47,596 nt of DNA from Parageobacillus caldoxylosilyticus NBRC 107762 (GTDB lineage: Bacteria > Bacillota > Bacilli > Bacillales > Anoxybacillaceae). Below, one piece after another: positions 7,841 to 17,354 of the stretch. Numbering within the stretch: the stretch's first letter is position 1; each line of letters starts with the position of its first letter. Below the pieces are notes generated by a model, which saw only the letters and a program-made list of their open reading frames with translations, searched no databases and had not been told where the DNA came from. The stretch is from NCBI RefSeq assembly GCF_000632715.1, contig NZ_BAWO01000051.1, positions 1-47,596 on the forward strand, read 5' to 3'. Made by a program: the position numbers and the translations under genes.

Positions 7841-7868
7841 GGCGGGTGCTTTTAAGCGTCCGCCGGTT
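7841..7868. terminator. bidirectional terminator between yfhJ and yfhP
   Basis: GGCGGGTGCTT pairs with AAGCGTCCGCC (11 bp including two G-U pairs). TTTTG follows on the plus strand and TATTTTTAAT on the minus strand. Confidence 0.75.
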
Positions 7869-7872
7869 TTGT

Positions 7873-8853
7873 TTAGTTTGGCGCAAGATCCAGTTTTTTC
7901 CGCAGCTTTCCTTCGCTAAACACCCATCCTGTGTAGGAACTGATAACATTTAAATTGCGATCCAATTGTGCTACGGCCACAAATGGGTAGTGGCCTTTGC
8001 TTCGGTAGCGTAAATCGGTAAGGCGCACTTCATAATAATCATCATATTCATGAAGCTCCCAGCGATAAACAGGGGAAAAAGATAAAAAGGCGGCAACGTT
8101 TTCATCCCGCTTGGCCGCTTCGATGACGGGATCGTCGGGAAGAGGGCATTTTTCAAATTGATCCAATATATAGATGCGCCCGTTTTTTGCCCGTCCGACA
8201 TAAAAGTAATCTTTTGCCGTAATTGCTAAATGCCACTCTCGGAAGCGGAACGTCGGAACGGTAATAATCTGTTCGACATCGTTAATTTCGGCGCGGACGG
8301 CTTTTTTAATCGCTGCCTGCTGGCGGAATCGTATCATATAATAAACGGCGATGACACCGTAAATCGCTAAAAACGTATAACCAGGATGAACGTCAAGAAA
8401 CAAAAGGCCGACCCCGATGAGATGCAGGGCAAAAATGATTGGGTCGAATGTATTAATCACGCCGAGCGCAATCCACTTTTTTGTAAACGGACGCAGCGCC
8501 TGGGTGCCATAAGCGTTGAAAATGTCGACAAACACGTGAAACACGACAGCAATGAACGTCCATAGCCATAGGTGAAATAAGTTGACCGCTGGATAAAGAA
8601 AAGCGATAATCGCGGTAATCAGGAGCGGCCATAACGATACGGCAGGGATAGAATGAGTAATGCCGCGATGGTTACGAATATATTTGGCATTGTTGCGCAA
8701 TTTCAGCACGGTATCGATATCCGGTGCTTGGGAGCCGGCTAATGTTCCAATCAGTACAGCGTGAGACAAAAAAGGATCATGTGCGACAGCGGGGTCTAAT
8801 GTGGCAATGCTGCCTAGCGCTACCCCCATCAAAATGTGCGTACCTGTATCCAA
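7873..8853 (-). CDS. yfhP: membrane-bound metal-dependent hydrolase family protein YfhP
   Basis: A 326-aa protein of the YdjM/LexA-binding membrane hydrolase family (DUF457). The N terminus DTGTHILMGV carries the conserved His. HRGITHS at about residue 65 and HVFVDIFNAYGTQ near 115 are the other conserved His/Asp motifs, and several hydrophobic segments fall between about 20 and 190. The C-terminal 130 residues are soluble. I choose the TTG start 10 nt after AAAGGAGG, which gives the same length as B. subtilis YfhP (327 aa); the open frame extends 50 codons further without support. No physiological role is established. Confidence 0.85.
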   Translation of the reverse strand: MDTGTHILMGVALGSIATLDPAVAHDPFLSHAVLIGTLAGSQAPDIDTVLKLRNNAKYIRNHRGITHSIPAVSLWPLLITAIIAFLYPAVNLFHLWLWTFIAVVFHVFVDIFNAYGTQALRPFTKKWIALGVINTFDPIIFALHLIGVGLLFLDVHPGYTFLAIYGVIAVYYMIRFRQQAAIKKAVRAEINDVEQIITVPTFRFREWHLAITAKDYFYVGRAKNGRIYILDQFEKCPLPDDPVIEAAKRDENVAAFLSFSPVYRWELHEYDDYYEVRLTDLRYRSKGHYPFVAVAQLDRNLNVISSYTGWVFSEGKLRKKLDLAPN

Positions 8854-8997
8854 ACGAAGTAAGCCTCCTTTGTTAGTCTCGTTCATTAGTATACCCAGTT
8901 CGTTTCCGATCATTGGACAAGTGAGCGTATGAAAAGCAAATGATGTATTGCCAGTGTAACATATTTCGTATTCATTAGCGAGGGATGGAAATACTAA

Positions 8998-9027
8998 AGC
9001 CATCTTTCCTGTCCAGGAAAGATGGCT
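8998..9027 (-). terminator. terminator after the formate dehydrogenase operon
   Basis: AGCCATCTTTCC pairs with GGAAAGATGGCT (12 bp, 6-nt loop). The minus-strand tail TTTAGTATTT is moderately T-rich. Confidence 0.75.
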
Positions 9028-9042
9028 GAAATAGGCGAATGT

Positions 9043-9534
9043 TTAGCTTTTGTCGTCATGCAGACGTTTTCCAATTTCTTTTAAAGAGGAAAGAATAAAG
9101 CGGATGGCGCGGTTAATGTCAGGATCATTTATTGCTTTTAGCAGATCAAAAATGCCGATTTTTTTACCGGTTTCTTTTGTTTGTTTATAGGCTTCGGCAA
9201 AGCCGGAAGCGGTGCTTTCCAATAATTTAGAGGTTAATTGCGGATCGAGATTGGCGAACAGCTGCGCAATCCCGATCACATGGTTAATCATTGTTGTCAC
9301 TGGCTTGCGATTCGCTTGCCCAATGACGATTTTCGCGATGTCTTCCCTTGCTTTCAGCATCGCGTTGGCGGCTTCGAGGAGGCCGCTTTTGTGCAGTTCC
9401 TCTACGATGGAAAGCAGTTCGTGAACCGCTTTTTCCTTTTCCGTCAGAGAAGCTTTAAGCTCCTCGATCGTTTTCTCCCGCTTTTCTTCCTCCGTCACCA
9501 TTTGTTTTTGAATCGTTGTAATTGGTTTAGCCAC
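9043..9534 (-). CDS. yrhD: DUF1641 protein, YrhD-like
   Basis: A 163-aa protein of the DUF1641 family, the partner encoded next to formate dehydrogenase alpha subunits in Bacillus (YrhD). Residues 14-55 look like a helical coiled segment; the C-terminal part has the typical LTSKLLESTASGFAEAYKQTKETG and IFDLLKAINDPDINRAIRFIL. The GTG start overlaps the end of the dehydrogenase gene by 8 bp and has GGAGG upstream, so translation is coupled. It may be an accessory or linking subunit; its function is not established. Confidence 0.85.
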   Translation of the reverse strand: MAKPITTIQKQMVTEEEKREKTIEELKASLTEKEKAVHELLSIVEELHKSGLLEAANAMLKAREDIAKIVIGQANRKPVTTMINHVIGIAQLFANLDPQLTSKLLESTASGFAEAYKQTKETGKKIGIFDLLKAINDPDINRAIRFILSSLKEIGKRLHDDKS

Positions 9535-12490
9535 GCGGCTCTGCCTCCTTCCATTCGTCTGTTAGAGGAACGTAGTCAGGACGCTGCCATTTTCGCTCGA
9601 CTTCGACGCCTCTTCTCGGATTCCGCTTTTTAAAGCGCGGGTTTGTACGTGGAAGCGGTGGCGTTCCATCGACTTCTAACACTTGCATCCGTACTTTTGT
9701 TTGCTTGTATGCCGGCGTATTTGTGCGATGGTCAGTAGCAGGACCGGTAAGGATGTTAATGGCACTTTCGTTTGTTGCCGAGTGCATTGGTAAGAATAAC
9801 TCTTTTCCTTTGACGCGATCCGTGACCAGCACGCGCACTTTTACTTGGCCAAACGGTGATTCTAAACGAACGAGCGAACCGTCTTTGATGCCGCGTTCTT
9901 TTGCCAATTCCGGCGATACCTCGACGAACACTTCCGGGAATTTTTTCTGAATGCCTTGCGATTTGTATGTTAAGTTTCCTTCATGGAAATGTTCGAGCAA
10001 TCGCCCGTTATTGACAAGCAAATCGTATTCTTCCGGATACTCTACTGGCTGTACCCAATCGGCAAGCGCAAAGCGTGCTTTTCCGTCTGGGAAGTTAAAG
10101 CGTTCTTTATAAAGAATTGGCGTATGCGCACCGTCATAGCTACCCCAGCAGAGGCTGTTCCATCCTTCCAAGTTTTCGTATTGCGCCTGCGAGAATAGCG
10201 GTGCGAGGCTTGCAATTTCATCCATGATTTCTTTCGGACCAGAGTAGTTCCAATCAGCGCCCATCCGTTTCGCGATTTCTTGAATGATCCACCAGTCTGG
10301 TTTGGAATCGCCGAGCGGTTCAAGCGCTTGGTAGAAACGTTGAATGCGCCGTTCCGTATTGGTAAATGTTCCTTCTTTTTCTAAGCTTGGCGCTGCTGGT
10401 AAAACAACGTCAGCAAATTGCGCTGTTTTCGATAAGAAAATGTCCTGTACCACCACGAAATCTAGCTCTGAAAGCACTTTTTGGACATGATTGGCGTTGC
10501 AGTCAACAAACGCCATATCTTCACCGACGATATACATTGCTTTTAATTTTCCTTGTTCCGCAGCTTCAAGCATTTGAATATTATCAAGTCCTGGTTTTCC
10601 ATCAATGCGGACACCGTATGCTTTTTCAAATTTTGCCCGCGCAACGTCATCCGTAATATGTTGATATCCTGGAAGCCAGCCAGGCAGAGAGCCCATATCG
10701 CAAGCGCCTTGCACGTTGTTATGACCGCGCAGCGGGAACGCTCCAGCGCCTGGGCGTCCGTAGTTACCTGTTGCGAGCAATAAGTTCGAGATGGCCGCGG
10801 ACGTATCGCTTCCTCCAGTGTTTTGTGTAACGCCCATTCCCCAGAGGACGCACGTGCCATCCGCCTCATGGATCATTTCAGCGATGCGAATTAAGTCTTC
10901 TTTCGCAACGCCTGTTACTTCTTCCGCGTAATCGAGCGTATATTTTTCGAGCACTTCTTTGAATTCATCGAAGAAATGAACGCGTTCACGAATGAATTTT
11001 TCATCATGCCAGCCTTGGTCGATGATATATTTCGTGACGGCCATCAACCATACTTGGTCAGTGCCTTGTTTTGGTCGGATAAATAGATCGGCGCGTTCCG
11101 CCATTTCATTTTTGCGCAAGTCGGCGACAATTAATTTTTGGCCGAATAGCTTATGTGCGCGTTTGACGCGAGTCGCCAAAACAGGGTGTCCTTCTGCCGG
11201 GTTAGCGCCGATAATAATCACTAATCCTGCGGATGCGATATCTTGAATCGTTCCGGAATCGCCGCCCATTCCTACCGTGCGGAACAGGCCGTCCGTTGCT
11301 GGCGATTGACAATAGCGCGAACAGTTATCGACATTGTTCGTTTCAAACACTTGTCGAGCCAATTTTTGCATTAAATAGTTTTCTTCATTAGATATTTTCG
11401 ACGACGAAATAAAGCCGATGGCGTTGCCGCCGTATTTTTGCTTGATTTCGCCAAGTTTTTCCGCAACGAGCGAAAGCGCTTCTTCCCATGTGGATTCTAC
11501 GAACGCATCGCCTTTACGAATGAGCGGTTTGGTTAGGCGCTCTTCGCTGTTGACGAAATCCCAGCCAAATTTCCCTTTTACACATGTGGAAATCGCGTTG
11601 ACCGGCGCTTCGGAGACAGGCTGGATTTTTAAAATTTTCCGTCCCTTCGTCCATACTTCAAATGAACAGCCGACACCGCAGAACGTACAAACCGTTTTCG
11701 TCTTTTTGATGCGCTGTTCCCGCATCGCCGCTTCGATTTCAGAAATGGCAAAAATACTGCTGTAGCCAGGTTCGACTTCTTTTACAAAATCGATCATCGG
11801 ATTTAAAAGTTCTTTATCTAAACCGGTCATAAAACCGGCCTCGCCTAACATCGATTTTTCCATTAATGCATTGCATGGACAAACGGTAACGCATTGTCCG
11901 CAGCTAACACAGGAAGATTCATTAATTGGAACACCGTTATCCCAAATGACACGAGGACGTTCCGCTTCCCAGTCGATCGATAATGTTTCGTTCACTTGTA
12001 AGTTTTGACATACTTCCACGCATTGCCCACAGGCGATGCATTGGTTTGGATCATAGCGATAGAACGGATGGGACATGTCGACTTCCGATGGGTCTACTTT
12101 TGGGCGATATGGATACGATTGATGCTCAATTCCCATCAGTTCCGCCGTATTGTGCAATTTGCAGTTTCCGTTATTGTTATCACAGACCGTACAATATAAT
12201 AGGTGGTTTTCTAAAATACGGTCCATCGCTTCTTTTTGCGCTGCTTTCGCCCGCGGCGAAGAGAGCTCGACGTTCATGCCATCTTTTACAGGAGTGGAAC
12301 AGGCGCGCACTAATTTTCCGTCTACTTCAACAATACATGTGTCACATGTTTGAATGGCTCCCAGTTCAGGAGTATAGCAAACTTGCGGATGGGGAATGTT
12401 GTTTTCATTAATGACCTGTAAAATGGTCATTCCTTGTTTGGCGTTGTAATCGCTTCCGTTGATCGTAATCGTGACCCAAGGTTCGCTCAT
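9527..12490 (-). CDS. yrhE: formate dehydrogenase alpha subunit, NAD-linked molybdenum type (987 aa)
   Basis: Molybdopterin formate dehydrogenase oxidising formate to CO2. An N-terminal [2Fe-2S] domain has C38, C49, C52 and C64. A His-Cys cluster site follows (HLLYCTVCDNNNGNC, 96-110), then two ferredoxin [4Fe-4S] motifs at 151-161 and 194-204. The catalytic domain begins with CTFCGVGC at 268-275. The molybdenum ligand is Cys394 in CSRYCQSP, where E. coli FdhH has selenocysteine. The C-terminal molybdopterin dinucleotide-binding domain is complete (LLVNNGRLLEHFHEGNLT). The ATG has AGGAGGAGG upstream. It is co-transcribed with yrhD; yrhF, fdhD and a formate channel gene lie divergently next to it. 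It resembles B. subtilis YrhE. Confidence 0.93.
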   Translation of the reverse strand: MSEPWVTITINGSDYNAKQGMTILQVINENNIPHPQVCYTPELGAIQTCDTCIVEVDGKLVRACSTPVKDGMNVELSSPRAKAAQKEAMDRILENHLLYCTVCDNNNGNCKLHNTAELMGIEHQSYPYRPKVDPSEVDMSHPFYRYDPNQCIACGQCVEVCQNLQVNETLSIDWEAERPRVIWDNGVPINESSCVSCGQCVTVCPCNALMEKSMLGEAGFMTGLDKELLNPMIDFVKEVEPGYSSIFAISEIEAAMREQRIKKTKTVCTFCGVGCSFEVWTKGRKILKIQPVSEAPVNAISTCVKGKFGWDFVNSEERLTKPLIRKGDAFVESTWEEALSLVAEKLGEIKQKYGGNAIGFISSSKISNEENYLMQKLARQVFETNNVDNCSRYCQSPATDGLFRTVGMGGDSGTIQDIASAGLVIIIGANPAEGHPVLATRVKRAHKLFGQKLIVADLRKNEMAERADLFIRPKQGTDQVWLMAVTKYIIDQGWHDEKFIRERVHFFDEFKEVLEKYTLDYAEEVTGVAKEDLIRIAEMIHEADGTCVLWGMGVTQNTGGSDTSAAISNLLLATGNYGRPGAGAFPLRGHNNVQGACDMGSLPGWLPGYQHITDDVARAKFEKAYGVRIDGKPGLDNIQMLEAAEQGKLKAMYIVGEDMAFVDCNANHVQKVLSELDFVVVQDIFLSKTAQFADVVLPAAPSLEKEGTFTNTERRIQRFYQALEPLGDSKPDWWIIQEIAKRMGADWNYSGPKEIMDEIASLAPLFSQAQYENLEGWNSLCWGSYDGAHTPILYKERFNFPDGKARFALADWVQPVEYPEEYDLLVNNGRLLEHFHEGNLTYKSQGIQKKFPEVFVEVSPELAKERGIKDGSLVRLESPFGQVKVRVLVTDRVKGKELFLPMHSATNESAINILTGPATDHRTNTPAYKQTKVRMQVLEVDGTPPLPRTNPRFKKRNPRRGVEVERKWQRPDYVPLTDEWKEAEPRG

Positions 12491-12517
12491 GCGTGATACC
12501 TCCTCCTAAAATAAAAA

Positions 12518-12556
12518 CTCCACCATGAATGAAAGCTGTGCTCAGTCATGGTGGAG
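12518..12556. promoter_or_regulatory. terminator-like hairpin in the formate dehydrogenase leader
   Basis: CTCCACCATGA pairs perfectly with TCATGGTGGAG (11 bp, 17-nt loop). In the direction of the dehydrogenase gene it is followed by GTTTTTATTTT and then directly by the AGGAGGAGG ribosome site, so it could attenuate the operon. On the other strand it is also followed by a T run. Confidence 0.6.
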
Positions 12557-12612
12557 TAGTTTTTTAGCATAATGATACTAAAAGAACCAATCCGCATCCT
12601 AAAAATAGACTA

Positions 12613-12650
12613 GTAGAAAAATAACAAGGACATCCTTATTATTTTTCCAC
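12613..12650. repeat. long AT-rich perfect hairpin in the divergent fdh/yrhF region
   Basis: About 17 bp of stem (GTAGAAAAATAACAAGG with its complement, two G-U pairs depending on strand) and a 4-nt loop. It sits between two divergent genes. A third inverted repeat, GTTGTTTTAT/ATAAAACAAC, follows at about 12659-12703. These may be operator or transcript elements; nothing coding is seen in 12491-12755. Confidence 0.5.
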
Positions 12651-12755
12651 TATGTATATGTTGTTTTATTATAATTATAGTACTATATAGTTCATAAAAC
12701 AACCGCTGGCCTCTGTTTTTTGCAAATGAATCAGAGCTGGAAAGGGGGCTTTCCT

Positions 12756-13103
12756 ATGTCGAAAAAAGAAGCAGCATTTAATGATTTGGTGCGAAAAGTT
12801 CGCAAACAGCTGTTTGGAAAAGGGCCGGAACGGATTAAAACTTATTTTGTTGATAATCTCGCTGTCACGATATTGCAAGGAAATTTAACGCCGACAGAAA
12901 AATTTATTGCCCGGTCGCCGGAAGGAAAAGAGATGGTGCATACCGCCCGCACGCGGATGATTCAGGAGGTATATGCGCAAAAAGTCCCGGAAGGTCTCGA
13001 GGAGCTGGCCGGATCGAAGCTGTTATATTTGTTCAATGATATTAAAGTCGAAGAAGATATTGCCGTTTCTGTGTTTGTATTTGAAAAACCGATTAGGCAA
13101 TAA
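12756..13103 (+). CDS. yrhF: DUF2294 / MpsC-family protein, YrhF-like
   Basis: A 115-aa protein of the DUF2294 family, named MpsC (Na+-translocating membrane-potential system) in some annotations. Family features seen are the N-terminal VRKVRKQLFGKGPERIK, YFVDNLAVTILQGNLTPTEK in the middle, and VHTARTRMIQEVY. No membrane span is present. A homologue (YrhF) accompanies formate dehydrogenase in B. subtilis, so a role linked to formate metabolism is an inference from context. The ATG has AAGGGGG upstream. Confidence 0.75.
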   Translation: MSKKEAAFNDLVRKVRKQLFGKGPERIKTYFVDNLAVTILQGNLTPTEKFIARSPEGKEMVHTARTRMIQEVYAQKVPEGLEELAGSKLLYLFNDIKVEEDIAVSVFVFEKPIRQ

Positions 13104-13121
13104 CATATAACGATTTCTGTA

Positions 13122-13151
13122 TTGTTTTTTAATGCGCTTTCATGTTATGCT
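13122..13151 (+). promoter_or_regulatory. probable promoter of fdhD leader
   Basis: TTGTTT at 13122-13127 and TATGCT at 13146-13151 with 18 bp between them. Transcription from here would give a leader of about 220 nt before fdhD. Confidence 0.45.
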
Positions 13152-13157
13152 AAAAGT

Positions 13158-13381
13158 AGATTAACATGATGAATACGGTAGGAAGCTTGGCTATACAATG
13201 GCGAAAGGGCTATTGGTAGTTAAGTTTCCGTTTGTAGTGTGATGAGAGCGTTGGTTTTATCACAGAAATGCTGTGTGGAAACTACCGCCACTTTTCTATG
13301 GATAGAGAAGGATGCATATGCCTTCGTCATAGAAAAGATGGCGGTTTTCTTTTTGCGAAATTAGGAACGAGGGGGGATTGG
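13158..13381 (+). ncRNA. structured fdhD leader with terminator, riboswitch-like
   Basis: Elements in order: hairpin CAATGGC-GAAAGG-GCTATTG (13196-13215); a long-range pairing GGTA..GTTTCC (13215-13229) with GGAAACTACC (13277-13286) enclosing CACAG-AAATG-CTGTG (13261-13275); then a strong terminator, CCGCCA plus TTTTCTATG pairing with CATAGAAAA and TGGCGG (13285-13344), followed by TTTTCTTTTT. The last bases of the long-range stem overlap the first bases of the terminator stem, so the two compete. A molybdenum- or tungsten-cofactor switch is an attractive guess, but I cannot confirm the aptamer class. Confidence 0.6.
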
Positions 13382-14200
13382 ATGGAAAGCTTTGTTATGC
13401 GGCGGCAAAACATTATCAAGTATCGTGGCAATCATTTTGAAGAAGTCGATGATGAAATTGCCGTGGAATTTCCGCTTACGATTGTCGTTGACGGACAAGA
13501 GTTTGCGACGATGGTCTGCACCCCGACGCATTTAGAGGAATTAGTGATTGGTTTTTTAGCTTCAGAAGGGATTATTCGCTCCAGCAAGGAAATAAAAGCG
13601 ATAGCTGTGGATGAACATCGCGGGTTTGCTTACGTGGAGCTGGTCACGAAACAGTCGATTCAAAAAGAGTTTTACGCTAAGCGTTTTATTGGTTCCTGCT
13701 GCGGAAAAAGCCGACAATTTTACTTTTATAATGACATGAAGACGGCAAAGACGATTGTTCACAGCACGAACATCCGGGTAGAGCAATGCATCCGCCTGAT
13801 GCAGCTATTGCAGGAGCAATCAACGGATTTCCAGGCAACCGGCGGCATTCATAATGCGGCACTTTGTACGCCAAACGAATTAGTCATTGTTCGCTCGGAT
13901 ATCGGCAGACATAATGCGCTCGATAAAATTTATGGATATTGCCTGCAGCAAGGGTTGCCATTGTCAGATAAAGTGATCGCTTTTAGCGGCAGAGTATCAT
14001 CCGAAGTGTTGTTAAAGGTTTCTAAAATGGGAATCGGCATGATTTTGTCGAAATCGGCACCGACGACGTTAGCGCTTGAACTGGCAAATGATTTAGGCAT
14101 TACGGTGGTAGGATTTCTTCGCGGCCATACGTTTAATGTATACACCCATCCGAATAAAATAGCGGGGTTAGAAGAAAAAACATTGCAATTTGATAACTAA
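13382..14200 (+). CDS. fdhD: formate dehydrogenase accessory sulfurtransferase FdhD
   Basis: A 272-aa FdhD, which passes sulfur from a cysteine desulfurase to the molybdenum cofactor of formate dehydrogenase. Recognised by the cysteine loop IGSCCGKS at about residues 103-110, the TGGIHNAAL motif in the middle, and DIGRHNALDKIYG, FSGRVSSEVLLKV and KSAPTTLALELA in the C-terminal half. The ATG follows GAGGGGGG. It lies 27 bp before the formate channel gene and surely works with the divergent dehydrogenase. Expression probably passes through the leader terminator upstream. Confidence 0.92.
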   Translation: MESFVMRRQNIIKYRGNHFEEVDDEIAVEFPLTIVVDGQEFATMVCTPTHLEELVIGFLASEGIIRSSKEIKAIAVDEHRGFAYVELVTKQSIQKEFYAKRFIGSCCGKSRQFYFYNDMKTAKTIVHSTNIRVEQCIRLMQLLQEQSTDFQATGGIHNAALCTPNELVIVRSDIGRHNALDKIYGYCLQQGLPLSDKVIAFSGRVSSEVLLKVSKMGIGMILSKSAPTTLALELANDLGITVVGFLRGHTFNVYTHPNKIAGLEEKTLQFDN

Positions 14201-14227
14201 TCATGGAACTAAGTGGGGGATCAAACA

Positions 14228-15046
14228 ATGGCTTACCGCAATCCGTCACAAATTGCGCAACTCGCCATTGAAGCGGGAACGCGGAAAGCGAATTTACCGT
14301 TATTATCACAAATCGTTCTTGGTTTTTTGGCAGGAGCGTTTATTGCGCTTGGATTTTTATTGGACATTCGCGTAATTGGCAACGTTCCGCCGCAATGGGG
14401 GAGCTTTGCCAATTTTTTAGGGGCGGCGGTGTTTCCGTTAGGGCTTGTGCTGGTGATTATTGCAGGCGGCGAGCTGCTGACGGGGAATATGATGTCAATG
14501 ACTTTGGCGGCGTTAGCAAAAACGATTACGTTGGGGAAGCTAATCAAAGGCTGGTTTTGGGTTACTGTAAGCAATTTCCTTGGCGCGGTCTTTGTCGCCT
14601 ATTTGTTTGGCCATGTCGTCGGTTTAACGGCGGAAGGTCCGTTTTTAGCCAAGACGGTTGCCATTGCCGATGCGAAGCTTCACGATACATTTATACAGGC
14701 GTTTATTTCAGGGATTGGCTGCAACTGGCTGGTGACGTTGGCGGTTTGGCTGTCATACGGCGCGGAAGATATCGGCGGCAAAATACTTGCGATTTGGTTT
14801 CCGGTCATGGCGTTTGTCGCCATCGGCTTTCAGCACGTCGTCGCCAATATGTTCGTTATTCCTGCAGCGATTTTTGAAGGCCATGCGGCATGGGCAGACT
14901 GGTTCCGAAATTTCGTTCCTGTCTTCCTTGGCAACGCCGTTGGCGGAAGCATCTTTGTCGCGTTATTATACTGGTTTGTGTATGTGAAGGACCATGCGAA
15001 ACAAAACGTTGCTCATGTGAAAGTAGTCAAAAAAGAAGCAAGATAA
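14228..15046 (+). CDS. yrhG: formate/nitrite transporter family protein (FocA/YrhG-like)
   Basis: A 272-aa FNT-family channel with six hydrophobic segments and family signatures GSFANFLGAAVFPLGLVLV, GGELLTGNMM and the GIGCNWLVTLAVWLS loop, ending with VANMFVIPAAIF. It probably moves formate across the membrane for the adjacent dehydrogenase; nitrite cannot be excluded. I prefer the ATG at 14228 with GGGGGA 8 nt upstream to a GTG five codons earlier. It is the last gene of the fdhD operon, with a terminator behind it. Confidence 0.88.
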   Translation: MAYRNPSQIAQLAIEAGTRKANLPLLSQIVLGFLAGAFIALGFLLDIRVIGNVPPQWGSFANFLGAAVFPLGLVLVIIAGGELLTGNMMSMTLAALAKTITLGKLIKGWFWVTVSNFLGAVFVAYLFGHVVGLTAEGPFLAKTVAIADAKLHDTFIQAFISGIGCNWLVTLAVWLSYGAEDIGGKILAIWFPVMAFVAIGFQHVVANMFVIPAAIFEGHAAWADWFRNFVPVFLGNAVGGSIFVALLYWFVYVKDHAKQNVAHVKVVKKEAR

Positions 15047-15056
15047 TAACAGTGAA

Positions 15057-15094
15057 ACACCTGATGCTGCGAAAGGCACAATCAGGTGTTTTTT
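15057..15094 (+). terminator. terminator of the fdhD-formate channel operon
   Basis: ACACCTGAT pairs with ATCAGGTGT (9 bp) and is followed by TTTTT. Confidence 0.85.
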
Positions 15095-15144
15095 GTTATA
15101 ATAAACATGCAAAACGGACATAAGGGCATCATGGAGGAAATAAG

Positions 15145-16257
15145 GTGAAAGAACAAACATTGCTTGGCGGATTTGCCATCAAACAGTTTCAGCAAGATTT
15201 AATCGGCTGGTTTGAAAAAGAACAGCGCGACCTGCCGTGGCGCAAAGATAACGACCCGTATAAAGTATGGGTGTCGGAAGTGATGCTTCAGCAAACAAAA
15301 GTGGATACGGTCATTCCGTATTTTCAAAAGTTTATCGAGCAGTTTCCGACGCTTGAAGCGCTTGCGGAAGCGGATGAAGAAGAAGTGATGAAAGCGTGGG
15401 AAGGGCTCGGCTATTACTCGCGCGTCCGCAATTTGCATGCGGCGGTAAAAGAAGTGAAAGAGCAATACGGCGGAAAAATTCCTGCTAACCGCGAACAATT
15501 TGCGAAATTAAAAGGGGTCGGACCGTATACGGCCGGTGCGGTGCTAAGCATCGCCTACGGCATTCCTGAACCGGCGGTCGACGGCAATGTGATGCGGGTA
15601 TTATCACGGATTTTTCTTGTCTGGGAAGATATTGCCAAAACAGGAACGAGAAAGCTGTTTGAAGCGATTGTCCGGCAAATTATTTCACGCGAAAACCCTT
15701 CGTATTTTAACCAGGCGTTGATGGAGTTAGGGGCGCTTATTTGCACACCGCGCAATCCCGCCTGCCTGCTCTGCCCGGTGCAGGCGCATTGCCGCGCGTT
15801 TGCCGAAGGAGTGCAGACAGAGCTGCCGGTCAAAACCAAAAAAACGAACGTGAAACAAGTGCCGATCATCGCTGCGGTGTTGAAGGACGAAAATGGAAAG
15901 GTATTGATCCATAAGCGCGGCAGTGAAGGCCTGCTCGCGAACTTATGGGAATTTCCAAACTGTGAAGCGGCGGACGGACAAGCGAGTCCAGAAGAGCGTC
16001 TGGAAGCATTTTTAAAGGAACAATATGGGGTCCAGGCACAGCTTGGCCAACCGTTCCTTGCACTAGAGCATGCATTTTCCCACTTGATTTGGGATATTAC
16101 GGTTTATGACGGAAAAATAGCCGGCAAATTTACTGAAACGGAACAGCTGAAGCTGGTGGGTGAGAAGGAGATCGAATCGTACGCGTTTCCCGTTTCCCAT
16201 CAGCGCATTTGGGAAGAGTATAAACAGAAAACAGGCGGATTGTTCCACCCGTTTTAG
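15145..16257 (+). CDS. mutY: A/G-specific adenine DNA glycosylase MutY
   Basis: A 370-aa MutY, which removes adenine mispaired with 8-oxoguanine. Visible features are [14 protein letters not shown] with the catalytic Glu near residue 43, the helix-hairpin-helix [14 protein letters not shown] at about 115-128 with VDGNVMRV (catalytic Asp) after it, and the [4Fe-4S] motif [17 protein letters not shown] near 197-213. A C-terminal NUDIX-like 8-oxoG recognition domain spans about 235-360. The GTG start has GGAGG 7 nt upstream. The stop overlaps the stop of convergent yfhS by 4 bp. Confidence 0.93.
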   Translation: MKEQTLLGGFAIKQFQQDLIGWFEKEQRDLPWRKDNDPYKVWVSEVMLQQTKVDTVIPYFQKFIEQFPTLEALAEADEEEVMKAWEGLGYYSRVRNLHAAVKEVKEQYGGKIPANREQFAKLKGVGPYTAGAVLSIAYGIPEPAVDGNVMRVLSRIFLVWEDIAKTGTRKLFEAIVRQIISRENPSYFNQALMELGALICTPRNPACLLCPVQAHCRAFAEGVQTELPVKTKKTNVKQVPIIAAVLKDENGKVLIHKRGSEGLLANLWEFPNCEAADGQASPEERLEAFLKEQYGVQAQLGQPFLALEHAFSHLIWDITVYDGKIAGKFTETEQLKLVGEKEIESYAFPVSHQRIWEEYKQKTGGLFHPF

Positions 16258-16478
16258 TCATACGTCTGTCTCGTGCCTTGTGTATACGTGGCTTCGCTGT
16301 TTCTTAGCCCGCCGCGCGCCTCGATTTCTTCGATGATTTCACGATGGATCGTCTGGCCTTCCGCGTTTAAATATGGAGCGATTTGCTGAAAGGAATGATG
16401 GAAATAAGCGAGTTCGCTGTCCGTCCATTCCGATTTTGGAATCATGGACAGCTCTGTCATATCACGACCAACGTACAT
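16254..16478 (-). CDS. yfhS: YfhS family protein
   Basis: A 74-aa hydrophilic protein starting [19 protein letters not shown], matching in length and position YfhS of B. subtilis. No enzymatic motif is seen and its role is unknown. I choose the ATG following AAAGGGGGC; an in-frame start 15 codons earlier reads through the promoter region and has no ribosome site. The 3' end overlaps mutY by 4 bp. Confidence 0.75.
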   Translation of the reverse strand: MYVGRDMTELSMIPKSEWTDSELAYFHHSFQQIAPYLNAEGQTIHREIIEEIEARGGLRNSEATYTQGTRQTYD

Positions 16479-16483
16479 GATAA

Positions 16484-17296
<813 letters not shown>

Positions 17297-17303
17297 TTTG
17301 AAT

Positions 17304-17333
17304 GGATAAAACCATCGCCTCCTGGGCACAGTA
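17304..17333 (+). promoter_or_regulatory. possible sigma-G promoter of sspE
   Basis: GGATA, then 18 bp, then CACAGTA resembles the forespore sigma-G consensus. The expected transcript would have a very short leader, which lowers confidence. Confidence 0.4.
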
Positions 17334-17354
17334 AGTCACGTGGAGGTGATAACA

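Noticed and set aside
11300-11320. Selenocysteine-type formate dehydrogenase
   Set aside because: The molybdenum-ligand position is an ordinary Cys codon (CSRYCQSP), with no in-frame TGA.
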